A stretch of 64,000 nt of DNA from Siphonodentalium dalli (Eukaryota > Mollusca > Scaphopoda > Gadilida > Siphonodentaliidae): assembly GCA_032622095.1 (NCBI GenBank), contig CP136061.1:252535582-252599581 (forward strand), in the 5' to 3' direction. Position numbers and translations under genes: made by a program. Every line of letters starts with the position of its first letter. The first letter of the stretch is position 1. Below, piece after piece: positions 12,481 through 24,650 of this stretch. The notes beneath the pieces were generated by a model that saw only the letters and a list, made by a program, of their open reading frames with translations, made no database searches and was not told where the DNA came from.

Positions 12481-12534
12481 AGTGGGAGCTCAGCGAGGAT
12501 TTCTATGAATACCGAACACAAGTCTATATATTAA

Positions 12535-13117
12535 AGGGGTACTGTACGCCATTTTCATTAAATTTCCGGTGACAACAACGATCTAATATCGATAATATAT
12601 AGAAACATAAGTAATTTGAGTCGAAGATGTATTATGTAAACGCTCAGGTTAATAGGCTATCTTAAAATTTAATAATTTAAAAGTTAATAATTTGATATAA
12701 ATTGAATTTATGACTGGAGCCATAAAATGGCGTCAATTAAATTACGAATTACCGTAATCAAAAATAGTAATTGAGGGATACTGGATTTTTAAACCGATCG
12801 CACACACGATTGCTTAAAATATTATGATGATACGGGGAGAACACTCAAGCCACTCACTGACTAGCGACGATACAATAACTTAAATGATTATATGGGACTA
12901 GTATGCATATAATATAACTTTTATTTGATTCATTTGGTTGAAAACTTTACAAAAATTACTCGACAACGACAATTTGTATTTTTGCATTCCGGTAAATTTG
13001 TCATCCGTAACATGACTTCGTACTCAACAGACTTTCAAATAATGAAAAAATTGTTACCTTATTCTCCGACTCGGAGACTATAGAAACCAACAACAACATT
13101 TGGCGTACAGTACCCCT
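12535..13117. mobile_element. AGGGGTACTGTACGCCA MITE, TTAA-flanked
   Basis: The left end AGGGGTACTGTACGCCA matches the complement of the right end TGGCGTACAGTACCCCT. TTAA lies directly outside both (12531-12534 and 13118-13121). The body is about 583 bp, AT-rich and non-coding. It belongs to the same TTAA-target style as the AGGTACTCAACCCG elements but has a different internal sequence. Confidence 0.85.
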
Positions 13118-13139
13118 TTAAGGTATACATACATTAAGG

Positions 13140-13300
13140 CAAATATAAGAAAAAAAGTTTATAGGGATGTGTTGCAACATGTAGATGTATGTTGGTGATT
13201 TGTGAAGTTTAGTGCAATTTGGGCTATTAAAAGTTATGTCATTGGCAGTTATAATAGCTTTGTCATTGGCAGTTATAATAACTTTACGCTGTCTGCTAAG
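13140..13300 (+). repeat. direct repeat, right copy, with local 30-bp duplication
   Basis: Counterpart of 12330-12480. Within it 'tgtcattggcagttataata' occurs twice in tandem (around 13226 and 13260). Confidence 0.65.
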
Positions 13301-14541
13301 CGAGAGCTTGGCAATACAGTATAATTTTATAAATGGGCTATTGTGTTGCATAATACTTATTGGATCATAGAAGGGTGTTATAATAATCAGCATACTTACA
13401 TGTATATCTGGAAGGATCCTACGCTGAACAAATACAGATACAGATCTGTCTGTCTAGATATTTCAGTGCAGGAACCTTCCAGTTATAGTCACACTGGTTC
13501 AGGTGCTACCACAGCCAAGTACTCTTCGGCTCCAAATAAAATGCATGCCTAAATAATAGTGTAGGGCGGGGGGGTAAATTCCATTGAAAGTTGATACTCT
13601 TGAGGAGGGCTCAAAATACATTTAATTTTACGAGAATCAAATGCTGAATCATGTTAGTCATAAAGCACTGAAAATTGTAATGTTTTGTGAGAATCATTAC
13701 GGGAATCGATTCGGTGATTCTCGTCGAATCTTGAGGCCTGCTTGAGTGCCTAATAAACGTACATGTACGATTGTTAAATTTTAGTTAAAATTCCTGCCTG
13801 TACGATCGTAAATCTTTTTTTTATACAGGGATGATTTGTGATTATTGAACAAATAAAGCGTCAAGCGTGTGTGTGTTGATTCGTACGCACGTTCGAAGAC
13901 TCAGTTATCTACACATCGAAACTATTTCTGTCACAGGATTTTCTTTGAACCAATCAAAACATCCGATAATAATTGATTACATATCTGGCCGATGAGTATT
14001 CTTTGTGGGCAGTGGTAAGATGCCTTGATGCCCGGTGCGGCTACTCCCACATTTCTCTCTCGCTCTATTACAAAGTGAACAGTATATTTTGCGGTATAAA
14101 ACATGACAGGTACAATTAAAATACTGCTCTTTTGCATAACATAACCGGGTACTAACCGCAACGTAACTAACCAGCCTCAAAGGCATACATGTAGCTTCTA
14201 GCGATGTCAGTTCCGATCACTTCCTGTTTCAATTTTCAGTATAACAACGTGTTTAGAGTGTGTACACTCACAAGATATAAAATAAATTCACCTTTTAAAA
14301 TTCCTTAGTACTATTCCAACAAAATTCAGAAGTTTTAAACATCTTTATACCTGTATAGACATGCAGTATGTCCTGGGGTATGGCAGGAGGGGAAAACTTG
14401 GGGAGGGGAATGGGGCCGTCAAGGGGACCCCCTGCCGGTATAGCGGAAACCCTGGATATAAAGATATACTAGTCTAGTCCATCACTATTCAAGTGTTTAA
14501 AAAATTAGCCTTCAGTGAGGAAAAAGATAGTCGTGAATGTA
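13300..14541. other. no gene recognised
   Basis: AT-rich sequence with short frames only; no recurring family recognised. Confidence 0.45.
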
Positions 14542-16520
14542 AACGAGAGGCCGATCACGATACGCAGATGTTTAACCCATACCTTGGCGATAGCGACTAG
14601 CCATAACTGATAATTTGTCAAAGATATGATCACAGGAATTAATCCATATATCAGTACCCAACTTGAAATCAAAAGCTCAAATAATTTGTCTTAAGAAAGG
14701 GTTAAAGTATTTGGGGTGGGGAGGAGTAGTTTTAAATCTCATAACTCTGTCCCTATTCACACAAGGACCTCTCACTGTGAGATCCAATGGTTTAGTGATT
14801 TCGGAGGACATGTTTAGGAGTTTAAGTTAACTTATTGGAAGCAAAAGTGATAAATCCCTATCTTTGCCACTTTTGACATGCCAAATATTCAAAATTTATT
14901 ATTCACTTCTAAAGAGAAATTATAATTTGTTGACAAGCCAGACTGCTTAGAACGACATACATGTAGGGGATTCCATCTCATATTTAAATGGTACTTTAAT
15001 TACCACCCCCCCTTTCTCCATTCTCCCCAGTTATTTGTTTATCAAACATGGACAGACTGTGTCACAGACATAAGATCAGATCTGACCTGTGTATTAAATA
15101 AGATAAAGTGTTTCATAACAGGGGTGTACATGTATGGTTTTCAAAAATATATGTAGTTTATACAATTCAAAAGTATTATCTATATAATGTTATACAGACA
15201 TAATATGATGGGGATGCTGGCCCCTATGACCACTAAATCGTTCATATAAAAGAAAGTAAGTTAGCCCTCATTTGAATGGTTTCACATAATACAATGTTTT
15301 ACAAGTAGCTTGGGCACTAAAAGCCACAACCTTCAATGTTAATCTTCTAAGTGCTCTGTGGCCCCTAAAATTCAATCAACCATGAAAATGTGAACAAATG
15401 GGAAAATAAGGTTCCTGGAAATACTAACATCTACCATATTGATTTTCAAAACAAGTCATCACTTACAATAGTCATGTATATTTATATGCCTGTTTCCCAT
15501 TGCATAGATAAATCATATTGGCTATCAGCTGTTTTAATTTCAAATTGAAAGCACGTGTCTGAAGGGTTAATATATTTTTCAAAAATCAATTAATCAGTCA
15601 ATACCAAAATTGATAGAAGTGAATAGTGTGCAAAGATACCCAATAGATATTAAGAGATATGAGGAAGAGTCCATGTACATTATAGCATGTGTCTATGGAA
15701 ACCTTGGAAAGGGTTAATTATTTTTGAAGCAAATTAATGGAAGGGGGCCCTTATCTCACCCTGTAATGAAATTTCAAGAATAGGAAGAACACCAGTCTTG
15801 TGCTGCCATAAATCAATTTGACAGTTAGAATAAACAAACAGCCAGCCACCAGTGTTGTTTATCTTGCTTGACCCACCAGAGCTCTGTATCATATGTCATC
15901 ACTCATTTCATAACAGATTTCACTTGGAATGACAACATCTATAAAAATCCTCTCATATACTCTGGATGTTGGATGATCACATGGTAATTTATTGATATCA
16001 TTATATTACATGAAACTATTGCAATAAAATCTTCATATTTTCAAAACAGGATATCACACCTAATTAATCGTATAAAACTAAAATAAATGAAAGTGTCAAT
16101 TTTTTTTTTATTGTTATTAAAGTTCAAACAAAATTTAATATTTGTATATGCTAAATTTAGCAAGGAGCTAAATCTAATCGGATCAAACCCATATTCGGAC
16201 TCGATCTGTATTTTGGGCTGTGAAACTCACATACCAAATTTGGTTCCAATCAAAAAATGTTTGAGTTATGGCAGAATGCGTGAATTCTAAGTCGAAAAAG
16301 GGCCATAACTCTGTAACAAAAACTCGGATCAAACCCAAATTCGAACTCGATCTGTATTTTGGGCTGAGAAACCCATATACGAAATTTGGTTTCGATCGGA
16401 TAGAAAATGTTTGAGTTATCGCATTACTCGTAAAGTGTCTACGGACAGACAGACGGACGAACGACGAGTGGTCAATCCGGGCAACGACACTATGTTTACC
16501 ATACTATGGTATGGGTAAAC
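14542..16520 (+). repeat. 2-kb dispersed element, copy D1
   Basis: Nearly the whole segment recurs in inverse orientation at 60059-62144. Shared landmarks include 'gatatgatcacaggaattaa', 'cccttatctcaccctgtaatg', 'ggtttcgatcgg' and the terminal dyad 'tttaccatactatggtatgggtaaa'. The opposite terminus has a second dyad (perfect GCCGATCATGATCGGC in D2). No long frame is present, so it is a non-autonomous element or old segmental copy of unknown class. Confidence 0.8.
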
Positions 16521-17219
16521 ATAAAAAGTAAACCTGCGGCCCCCCATTTGTAAATGTACTAGTAAATGCATATTGTTATGAATGTTCAATTTGTTTTGAA
16601 AAAAAAAAGAATACTTACCAAATACTCACCTTACTCTATCTTCCACTTGTGTTGCAGTTTCTGCTGATAAGTGTAGTACATGTACAGTACTGGTACAATT
16701 GTATAGTATTAAGGCTGAACAAAAATCAGTTAGGGGTCTCCCTTCCTACTAGTAGTATTAGTGGGTGAATTTTGTATACCCGGTATGTTAAAGTATCTCG
16801 CAAAACATACTACTAGTAGTATATCCTTGGATCCCAAATTGTATTTAGTATTAGTACTATTACTTACAAGTAAGGATACTATTGCTGAATATACAATCCA
16901 TTTCTCAAAGTGGATTACAATGTAGTAATAACATATAAATTAGTACTAGTACAATACTAGGACGAGCTATGGTGGATTTTAAATGAGTTATTTCAATAGA
17001 TTTGGGGAATTTTCCAACCTGTATGTTTATTCCGCCCTGTATGTTTATTAAAAAATTGGGAATATTCCGCCCTATATGTTTATTCCGCCCTGTATGTTTA
17101 TTAGGCACTCAAGAGTAAACGTGCAGACCCAAATAATAGTGCAGGGGCAACTCTGAGCAAAACATCAACATATTGACGGTGGTTAAACAAAGTATTTTTA
17201 TACGCCCTTTTTGAAAAAA

Positions 17220-17730
17220 GGTTGTATTATGTTATCAGTCCGTCCGTCAGTCCATTAACATTTTGGTTTCCGATCGATAACATGTGTATTTTCCAGCTAA
17301 AGATACAGGCCAAGTTCGAATATGGGTTCCGTCCAATTATTTTTACATGAGTTACGGCCCTTTTTCGACTTAGAATTTGACCAATTTCATAACATTTTGG
17401 TTTCCGACCCATAACTCCAGTTTTGATTATTTGAGCTGAACCAAAGCTGGTATGTGTATTTCCCAGCTAAAGATACAGGCCAAGTTCGAATATGGGTTCC
17501 GTCCAATTATTTTTACATGAGTTACGGCCCTTTTTCGACTTAGAATTTGACCAATTTCATAACATTTTGGTTTCCGACCCATAACTCCAGTTTTGATTAT
17601 TTGATCTGAACCAAAGTTGGTATGTGTATTTCCCAGCTAAAGATACAGGCCAATATCGAATATGGGTTCCGTCCAATTATGTTTACATGAGTTACGGCCC
17701 TTTTTCGACTTAGAATTTGTGGATTACTTA
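17220..17730 (-). repeat. tandem repeat, about 185 bp, 2.5 copies
   Basis: The block 'gtatttcccagctaaagatacaggccaagttcgaatatggg...gttacggccctttttcgacttag...cataactccagttttgattattt' appears near 17270, 17450 and 17630 with high identity. This is the common intronic repeat phrase also seen near 18100, 28050, 45130 and 59100. Confidence 0.85.
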
Positions 17731-18976
17731 TATCAAAATACAGCTCAAGTTCGAATTTCGGTTTAATCCGATAATTTTTGCGAGAGTTATGGCCCTTTTT
17801 TGTCTGTCAACCCGACATATAAAACCCCAAAAGTTGGTGTCCGGATGATAACTTTAGTAGAGTTAATCAGATTTAAACCAAATTTGGTATGTGTCTTTCT
17901 CCCAGCAAAATACAGGTCAAGTTCGAATTCAGCCCGCCAATTTTCACCAGAGTTATGTCCCTTTTTTACTTAGAATTTTTGCCAATTTGAGGTTTCCGGA
18001 TGATAACTTTAGTAAATGTGTACTGAATGAAATTAAATTTGGTATATGTAGGTTTACTAGCACAAAAGACAGATCAAATTCGATTTCGTGTTCCGCCATC
18101 TGATTGAAACCAAATTTGGTATGTGAGTTTCACAACCCAAAATACAGATCGAGTTCGATTATGGGTTTGATCCGATTTATTTTAAAGGAGTTATGACCCT
18201 TTTTTCGAAAGAAAAAAAACAAAAAACAACGATGCTATAACCGAAGTATTTTTTGTCTGATTGTGTTCATATTTGATATGTACATGTAGGTTTATGATGA
18301 CACACCCCTCACCTGCATAGTTTTTGGTATTGATTGGTTGATCGGTTTAGAAAATAATTAACCCTTCACACACATGCTATCCCATTATCCAATGCAATAA
18401 GTTGAACATATTTCTTCTGATCTGCCTCATATTTCTTACCTAGGTTTTTCTTAGCATGTTTTTCATCTGTATGGTTTTCTGTATTGTTTAATTAATCCTT
18501 TTCACTCTTATGTTTACTTAGAATTCACCCAAGCTGCTATGACTCAAAACATTTCTCATCTGATCAACACCAAATTTGATATATGAATTTATCACCCCTA
18601 AATTCAGATCGAGTTCGAATATGGGTTTGATCCGATATATTTTAACAGAGTTATTGTCCTTTATAATTCAAGTATTAATTAATACCTCTTTGCTGCTGTG
18701 AATTTGAAGAGAACAAATAACACAGACCTGGTGTGTTATTGAAATGAGTTATTTATTGCAATGGACATTAGATACTACATGCTAAGGTGGCTGGCAGGGT
18801 TTGTTTATCATATGTCAAACTGTGATTGATGAGGCCAAAACAAACAAATTCTTTGTATCCGATAACATTGAGAAAATTTTCAAGACAGGCAGGCAGGGAT
18901 TTTTTTTTTTTAGCAAATATATATTTTTTTAAATCTTTGATAAAAACATGTTGTCCCTTGTTCATTCACTCTGCAG

Positions 18977-19252
18977 CAGAGCTGCAATGATGATTCATCA
19001 TGATTTCGATGTATCGCGATACGCTTTCACACGATACGCGTATCATATCATGTGAAGTGTATCGCGATACACAAATATCACAATTTTAGGTCATAGGAAG
19101 CAAAAATAACCCATATTTACTGTGTTTTGTTAGCAATTTAGGTAGAAAATCTTCGCAAAACATAGTTTTTGCGTATCATGATATGTATCGTATCGTTGGT
19201 CATGTATCGTGATACGTATCGTATCGTGACAAATTGTATCGTTGCAGCCCTA
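18977..19252. mobile_element. hAT-type MITE with perfect 8-bp target duplication
   Basis: The ends CAGAGCTGCAATGAT and (complement) TAGGGCTGCAACGAT are terminal inverted repeats. The 8-bp sequence CTCTGCAG directly flanks both sides (18969-18976 and 19253-19260). An 8-bp duplication is diagnostic of hAT transposons. The 276-bp interior repeats 'gtatcgtgatac' motifs and encodes nothing. Confidence 0.93.
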
Positions 19253-19605
19253 CTCTGCAGTAGGATATCTACCAATGTTGAGCTTAATAACCCACTTTTT
19301 TTGCTTTTGGGAATGAGAAATGATAAATATTCCAATTTACACTCTTAACAGGTAACTATATAGACTAGCTTTCTGGAGAAAATTGAAAAAAAAAATTGAG
19401 GCAGGCAAGAAAATCTCAGCCAGGCAGGGTATCGGAAACAAAGAGGTTTTTTTTTTTGGCCTGACTCTCTGGTCCAATTTTGTTTTCTGTTTGGGAAAGA
19501 TTAACCCCATACTATCTGATTTGATAACTCAAATATTTCCATTGATTATGTTTATAGTTCTTGGCATAGTTTATGATAACACACCCCTAACCTGCAAATG
19601 AGGGT

Positions 19606-19905
19606 CATTTGGTTTATTTGCTTAAAAATATTAACATCCTCCACCAATCCTGTTGACACAATGTGATAAGTAAATATTTTTCACAGGATCACTATATAAA
19701 GTGTGAATTGTTGAAACTTTTGCACTCATGAAAAGGTTGGTGTAAGGATTTATAAAAATAGGTAATCGCTATCGCATTTGGTTTATTTGCTTAAAAATAT
19801 TAACATCCTCCACCAATCCTGTTGACACAATGTGAAAAGAAAATATTTTTCACAGGATCACTATATAAAGTGTGAGGATTTATAAAAATAGCTAATCGCT
19901 ATCGC
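19606..19905 (+). repeat. tandem duplication, about 170 bp
   Basis: 'atttggtttatttgcttaaaaatattaacatcctcc...cacaggatcactatataaagtgtga' occurs at about 19606 and again at about 19778, followed by 'aatcgctatcgc' each time. The second copy is shortened. Confidence 0.9.
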
Positions 19906-20104
19906 CAAAGTATGGGTTAAACATCTGCCGATCATGATCGGCCTCTCGTTTTTACCATAAATAAAACATGGAGTGTCCTAGTAGATAAGAATTCATACCA
20001 AATTGCATAGCTATTATCCAGATTTGGGTAACAAATTGCGATGCGATACCAGTTAATATGCTCCCTGAGTCTGCTTCTAACAATGCATGCTTGACACAAC
20101 ATCA

Positions 20105-20483
20105 GTAACCTACCCTGCTTGACAAAACAAGTGTCCACCTAACCGCGGTGCAGTTAGCGTTGCCACCGTGGCTGAAATGCAACTACACCGCGGCTCCACC
20201 GGCTAACTACAGTTGGGCCGGGGTGTACTTGCCGTTCGGCCATGGTGTAATTGCCACGGTGTACGTTCATTAAACTGAAAAAAGACAATACAAACCAGAA
20301 ATCTAACCACGGTGTACATGCCGTTCGGCTGCGGTGTAGTTGCCTTTCGGCCGCAGTGTACTTGCTGTTGGGCCATGGTGTACTTGCCGTTCGGCCGCGG
20401 TGCTCAACTGCAGTTACAAACTCTAACACCGCGGCCGAATGGCAAATACACCGCGGTGCCAATGGACACTTGTTTTGTCCAGC
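20105..20483. mobile_element. GC-rich foldback with subterminal 'cgcggtgtacttgccg' units
   Basis: Inverted ends GACAAAACAAGTGTCCA (near 20119) and TGGACACTTGTTTTGTC (near 20463) enclose repeated units of about 22-25 bp, such as 'ggtgtacttgccgttcggcc', running in both orientations. It is strikingly GC-rich against its surroundings. The overlapping 134-, 81- and 62-residue frames on both strands are products of the repeat. Confidence 0.8.
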
Positions 20484-20738
20484 GGGGTATGTTTGAGTGA
20501 TCAGTGATGTCTTCAATTTGAGTTTAGGGGAATTAATGCATATCAATTTTTTTTGCACCTCAGGACTCTAGATGAAGCCGTCAGAAAGTTTGTTTAAATT
20601 CATTCTCCGGCCCAGTATATATAGGCCCAGTACTTACAATAACTCTGCTGTAACAATCACAATTTTGACAAAATCAGTTACATAATTGAGGCAATGAATC
20701 ACATGCATGGTATGGAAATTTAATAGGTCTTCCATTAA

Positions 20739-21127
20739 CCCTTTACCCAACAGAACGGCCCTGTGCCAATGCATTCTCTTATATATGCGAGTCGACCATA
20801 GGTCGCCTCGCATATATAAGTGAATGCATTGGCTTAACACATTAAAAATTATAAAATTGTTAAAGAATGTAAGAAAAAATGGTAAAAAGTGTTGAAAAAG
20901 GATTTTTAGGCCAATGCATTCTCTTATATATGCGAGGCGACCTATGGTCGACTCGCATATATAAGAGAATGCATTGGCACAGGGCATAACTGTAACTATC
21001 ACAATGTGGTCAATGAGCCGATTCCAATGATATCCATATTTGTATGGTTCTATTGAGACAGACCGAAGATATTTTAGGCTGTTGAAGCTTTATTTGGCCG
21101 GTTTTGGCCGCTTTGTTGGGTAAAGGG
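20739..21127 (+). mobile_element. hairpin-cassette MITE family A, copy 1
   Basis: TTAA lies on both sides (20735-20738 and 21128-21131). Ends are CCCTTTACCCAACA and its complement, matching the TTAA target and CCCT-type ends of piggyBac-like elements. It contains two hairpin cassettes (about 20766-20832 and 20910-20976) in inverse relation around an AT linker. Unusually, the flanking duplication is 19 bp (TTAATAGGTCTTCCATTAA) rather than 4. Confidence 0.9.
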
Positions 21128-21295
21128 TTAATAGGTCTTCCATTAAATATGGTACCCCAGTACAGTGGGCCTACCATAGATGTACATATCCCCCACCCTT
21201 AGAGGCTTATCCAGCGATCCATCCAACCGTCTTTTGGATGGGCATTTCCAAAAGTAGATGGGCTGATTGTACCTCAACAATGTTGACAAGTGTGC

Positions 21296-22841
21296 CTTAG
21301 GTGACGTTTACACATAGCCGGTGAAGCCGTTACCCGGCGAACCCGTTAGCCGGCGAAGGTTGGTCAGAGTGTTTACACATCGCCGGCGAAGATACGCATA
21401 TATTCATGTGTTTCCTTTACTTGTTAATAGTTTTCGTTTTAGTTCTCACTGAACTGCAATATGATATTGCTGTACACCTGTAAACATCTAGCCGCTTCCT
21501 GTTAGAGATATGGTTGGGCAGTATAGTGAAATGAAACTTTTTAGAAATGGAAATGCTGAAATTATTAATATCCAACTCAAACTTTCAGGTATTGCTATTG
21601 GTAATTTTATAGATATTTAAAAAACATTGTTAATGGTTTGTTTGGATTCATATACAGCCTGTGAAGTGAGTGTCGCACCAAAAGCATGGCCATTGTCAGT
21701 TTTGAGATCTTTTCGTCGCATACATCTACAAATTGGTGTCTAATCATTCGGATTGGATTTTATATTATATATATAAGTTTCAACATCGCGAATCAAATGT
21801 GACACATTTTCCGTTTGCACATTATACAATAAAATATGTTTTTCATTTTACTCGGGCGTTCACCATGTCCATGTATATAGGGCCGTGGCGATGGGGTGTC
21901 TCATCCCAACTTTAATCAAAATATTCAAAAGCTGGAAATTTCATACCTGACACGGCAATAGTTGGACATTTGACACCAGCAATATGTTGAAATTGTTCTC
22001 GTAGTTTTATTTTCAACAATTTGTTATTGGTGATTTCTTTAGGCAACATTTGCTTATTTTTTTACCAAATTGTTGGGCTGAAATGACCATCAGTTGGAAA
22101 TGATCCAACCTTATTAGAGGTGCGTCAAGTTTGGAAAATGTCCAACAATTGGAAATATTAAGGCTGAATGCTAGGGTTTTGCAATTTTCAGGGTTCAGAT
22201 TAAAAAAAATTCTCACACCTGCCATAACCACGGTCGGTCGATAAATTCCAAAGATGAACAGTCCCACACTCAGATTTAGATTATTGAACTAATTGTCCAT
22301 TAAGTTTGAATCCATAGAAACGTGCCATCCCATTTCCTCCATATATATATATGGACATACATGTACATGAATTAATTCCCTCGAATGCGCAACAAATGTA
22401 CCATGCACATGCAGAGTACGTGTACCATCATCGGTTAGTATTTATAATAATAGCTTATAACCAAGGTGCGTGACCACCGACCTGACAGCTGATTAGAGAC
22501 AATCAAACTGGCACACTGACCAATACATGTATATACACAGGTGAAAAGCGGGCTGGCTATCAGCGATTACACAATAATATTGTTCGAGTTAATTGTTGAA
22601 AGGAAATCACCCATGACGGCATGACCCCAGATAAACATCTAACTTAACCGCAGAGCGAATTAGAATCCATACGACAATCAGGTGCTTGTACTAAATCATT
22701 TTATCCAAAAGTTGAAAACCGTATAGCTGAGTATCCGGATAGCCGTAATTCTTATCCGGCGAAGTATAAACACTCTATTGTTATCGCTGCCGGCTAAAGC
22801 GAATGCGATCTTCGCCGGGTAATGTATAAACACCCCCTAAG
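21296..22841. mobile_element. candidate TIR element with 'gtttayacat' ends
   Basis: The left end near 21297 (CTTAGGTGACGTTTACACAT, then 'acccggcgaa') and the complement of the right end near 22841 (CTTAGGGGGTGTTTATACAT, then 'acccggcgaag') form imperfect terminal inverted repeats. The 1.5-kb interior includes a diverged 'ttggaaatttccaac' segment (about 21920-22240). The target duplication is unclear and no transposase frame is seen. Confidence 0.6.
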
Positions 22842-23189
22842 TGTTGTCAATTTGCTTGTTTTTAATAAGGAAACAATGGTAAATACATGTACTTGTATCT
22901 TAGTGGGAGCCACCGTACTGTGACAAAAAGGCTTTGTTTGTTAGCTAAATTAATTTCTTTTTGTCTGGAAGGGTCTCCAAACACCCACTAATAATGGCTA
23001 CCCCTGTCAAACTTTTCACCAAAGACACCCTACCTGTATTTCAAATTCCGGGCTAACTCCCTGACCACCCCAAGCCTTGACACAAACAACTTTTTACAAC
23101 GGGACTGTGTAATAACATGATAAACAAAGACACCACCAACCAGATCACTTGATATATTGTGATACTGTATTGGCATTTCAATCTATTAA
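22842..23189. other. no gene recognised
   Basis: Short AT-rich spacer between two mobile elements; nothing identifiable. Confidence 0.5.
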
Positions 23190-23580
23190 TCCTTTACCCA
23201 ACAGAAAAGCCCTGTGCCAATGCATTCTCTTATATATGCGAGTCGACCATAGGTCGCCTCGCATATATAAGAGAATGCATTGGCTTAACACATTAAAAAT
23301 TATAAAATTGTTAAAGAATGTAAGAAAAAATGGTAAAAAGTGTTAAAAAAGATTTTTTTTAGGCCAATGCATTCTCTTATATATGCGAGGCGACCTATGG
23401 TCGACTCGCATATATAAGAGAATGCATTGGCACAGGGCATAACTGTAACTAGTACAATGTGGTCAAGGAGCCGGTTCCAATGATATCCATATTTGTATGG
23501 TTCTATTGAGACAGACCGAAGATATTTTAGGCTGTTGAATCTTTATTTGGCCGGTTTTGGCCGGTTTGTTGGGTAAAGGG
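23190..23580 (+). mobile_element. hairpin-cassette MITE family A, copy 2
   Basis: TTAA occurs at 23186-23189 and 23581-23584. The termini are TCCTTTACCCAACAG and CAAACCGGCC...GTAAAGGG. Two complete cassettes and the same linker as copy 1 are present. The 65-residue frame inside (ending 'LKNVRKNGKKC') recurs in other copies because the DNA is repeated, and is not a conserved protein. Confidence 0.93.
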
Positions 23581-23879
23581 TTAAATCAACATACATGTAT
23601 GTGGTGAACATTTACTAAAAAAATCATGGTTCTAATCCAGAAAATCATTCTTGATAGTACAATACTTTTTTTGGAATTGGAATGAAAGTTCAGTAGATAC
23701 ATTTTAATTTATGAGTGCTACAATTTGCTTTCATGCCACCTGTCAGAAATGCTCATGTGCACTATATATATTTTACAGATAGATATTGAACTATTCATTA
23801 TTGTCCCACGACATTCTGTCAGAGGACTATATTAATGTTTATTGTCCGTGTGTGCATCCATCTGGAACTTTGTCCGAGC

Positions 23880-24600
23880 CTGTATTCTGTCGTTTTCTGG
23901 TCAATTTTTTAAAATCTTGGCACATATATCAACCATCATGGGAACCTGCACACCTGTGATTTTGAGTTCGGTGGACTAATTTTAGCAGAGTTATAGCCCT
24001 TTTATGACATAGAATCTTACATCCTGGGATGAATCTTCCGTCATTTTCCAGTCAATATTTTAAAAACTGGTCAGAGATGTCAACCAGCATGGGATCCTGT
24101 GCACCTGCGAATTTGAATTCAGTTGGAATCATTTTGGTGGAGTTATTGCCATTTTCCGACATAAAAATGTTTTATGTTGTTTATTTTAGAGTTATTGACC
24201 CTTTCTCAACACATTGAAGATGGTGCAACATATTTAGTGAATAAGCACTTTGTGTCAGATTGGTGTAATCAATTCGTCATACAGTTTCAAACCTGCCACC
24301 TTCTTTAGGGGACATTTTGGTCAGCGACCTTTTATATTATTATGACGTCTGTCAGACTTTTTTTGGTGGAATTATCCCCCTTTTTCGACTTAGACATTTT
24401 TTTGCAAAATGCATAATTTTGTCCGAGCTTTTATTCCTACATTTTTGGGTCAATTTAAAAAAAAACTTGGCACAGATATTTCGTACCATGGGAACCTGTG
24501 CACCTGCCGACATTTTTTGGTGGTGTTATCCCCATTTTTCGACTTAGAATTTTTTTCGCAACATGCATAATTTTGTCCGAGCTTTTATTCAGTCAATAAA
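23880..24600 (+). repeat. tandem-like intronic repeats 'catgggaacctg.gcacctg'
   Basis: Three diverged units share 'tttgtccgagc', 'cttggcacagat', 'catgggaacctgtgcacctg' and 'gttat.cccttttcgacttag'. Same general repeat class as 59090-59650. Confidence 0.7.
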
Positions 24601-24601
24601 T

Positions 24602-24650
24602 TTAGGATTAGAGTTAGGGGTTAGGATTAGGGGGTTTAGGGTTAGGGTTA
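24602..24650 (+). repeat. interstitial telomere-like (TTAGGG) patch
   Basis: Degenerate run of TTAGGATTAG, AGTTAGGGG, TTAGGATTAGGGGG, TTTAGGG and TTAGGGTTA. TTAGGG is the metazoan telomere repeat. The patch is about 49 bp and imperfect. Confidence 0.75.

Larger units (their letters stand above)
10341..12530. other. no gene recognised
   Basis: Mixed AT-rich sequence. The longest frame (122 residues, minus strand 10840-11208) crosses a poly-G run that yields poly-proline, and matches nothing known. Confidence 0.5.
17730..19955 (-). repeat. diverged relative of the 2-kb D element
   Basis: It shares 'gtgagtttcaca.cccaaaatacagatcgagtt' and the terminal block 'gccgatcatgatcggcctctcgtt' (near 19927-19950) with D2 at 60-62 kb, in the D2 orientation. 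The middle has diverged and was invaded by the hAT-type MITE at 18977-19252. Confidence 0.6.
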
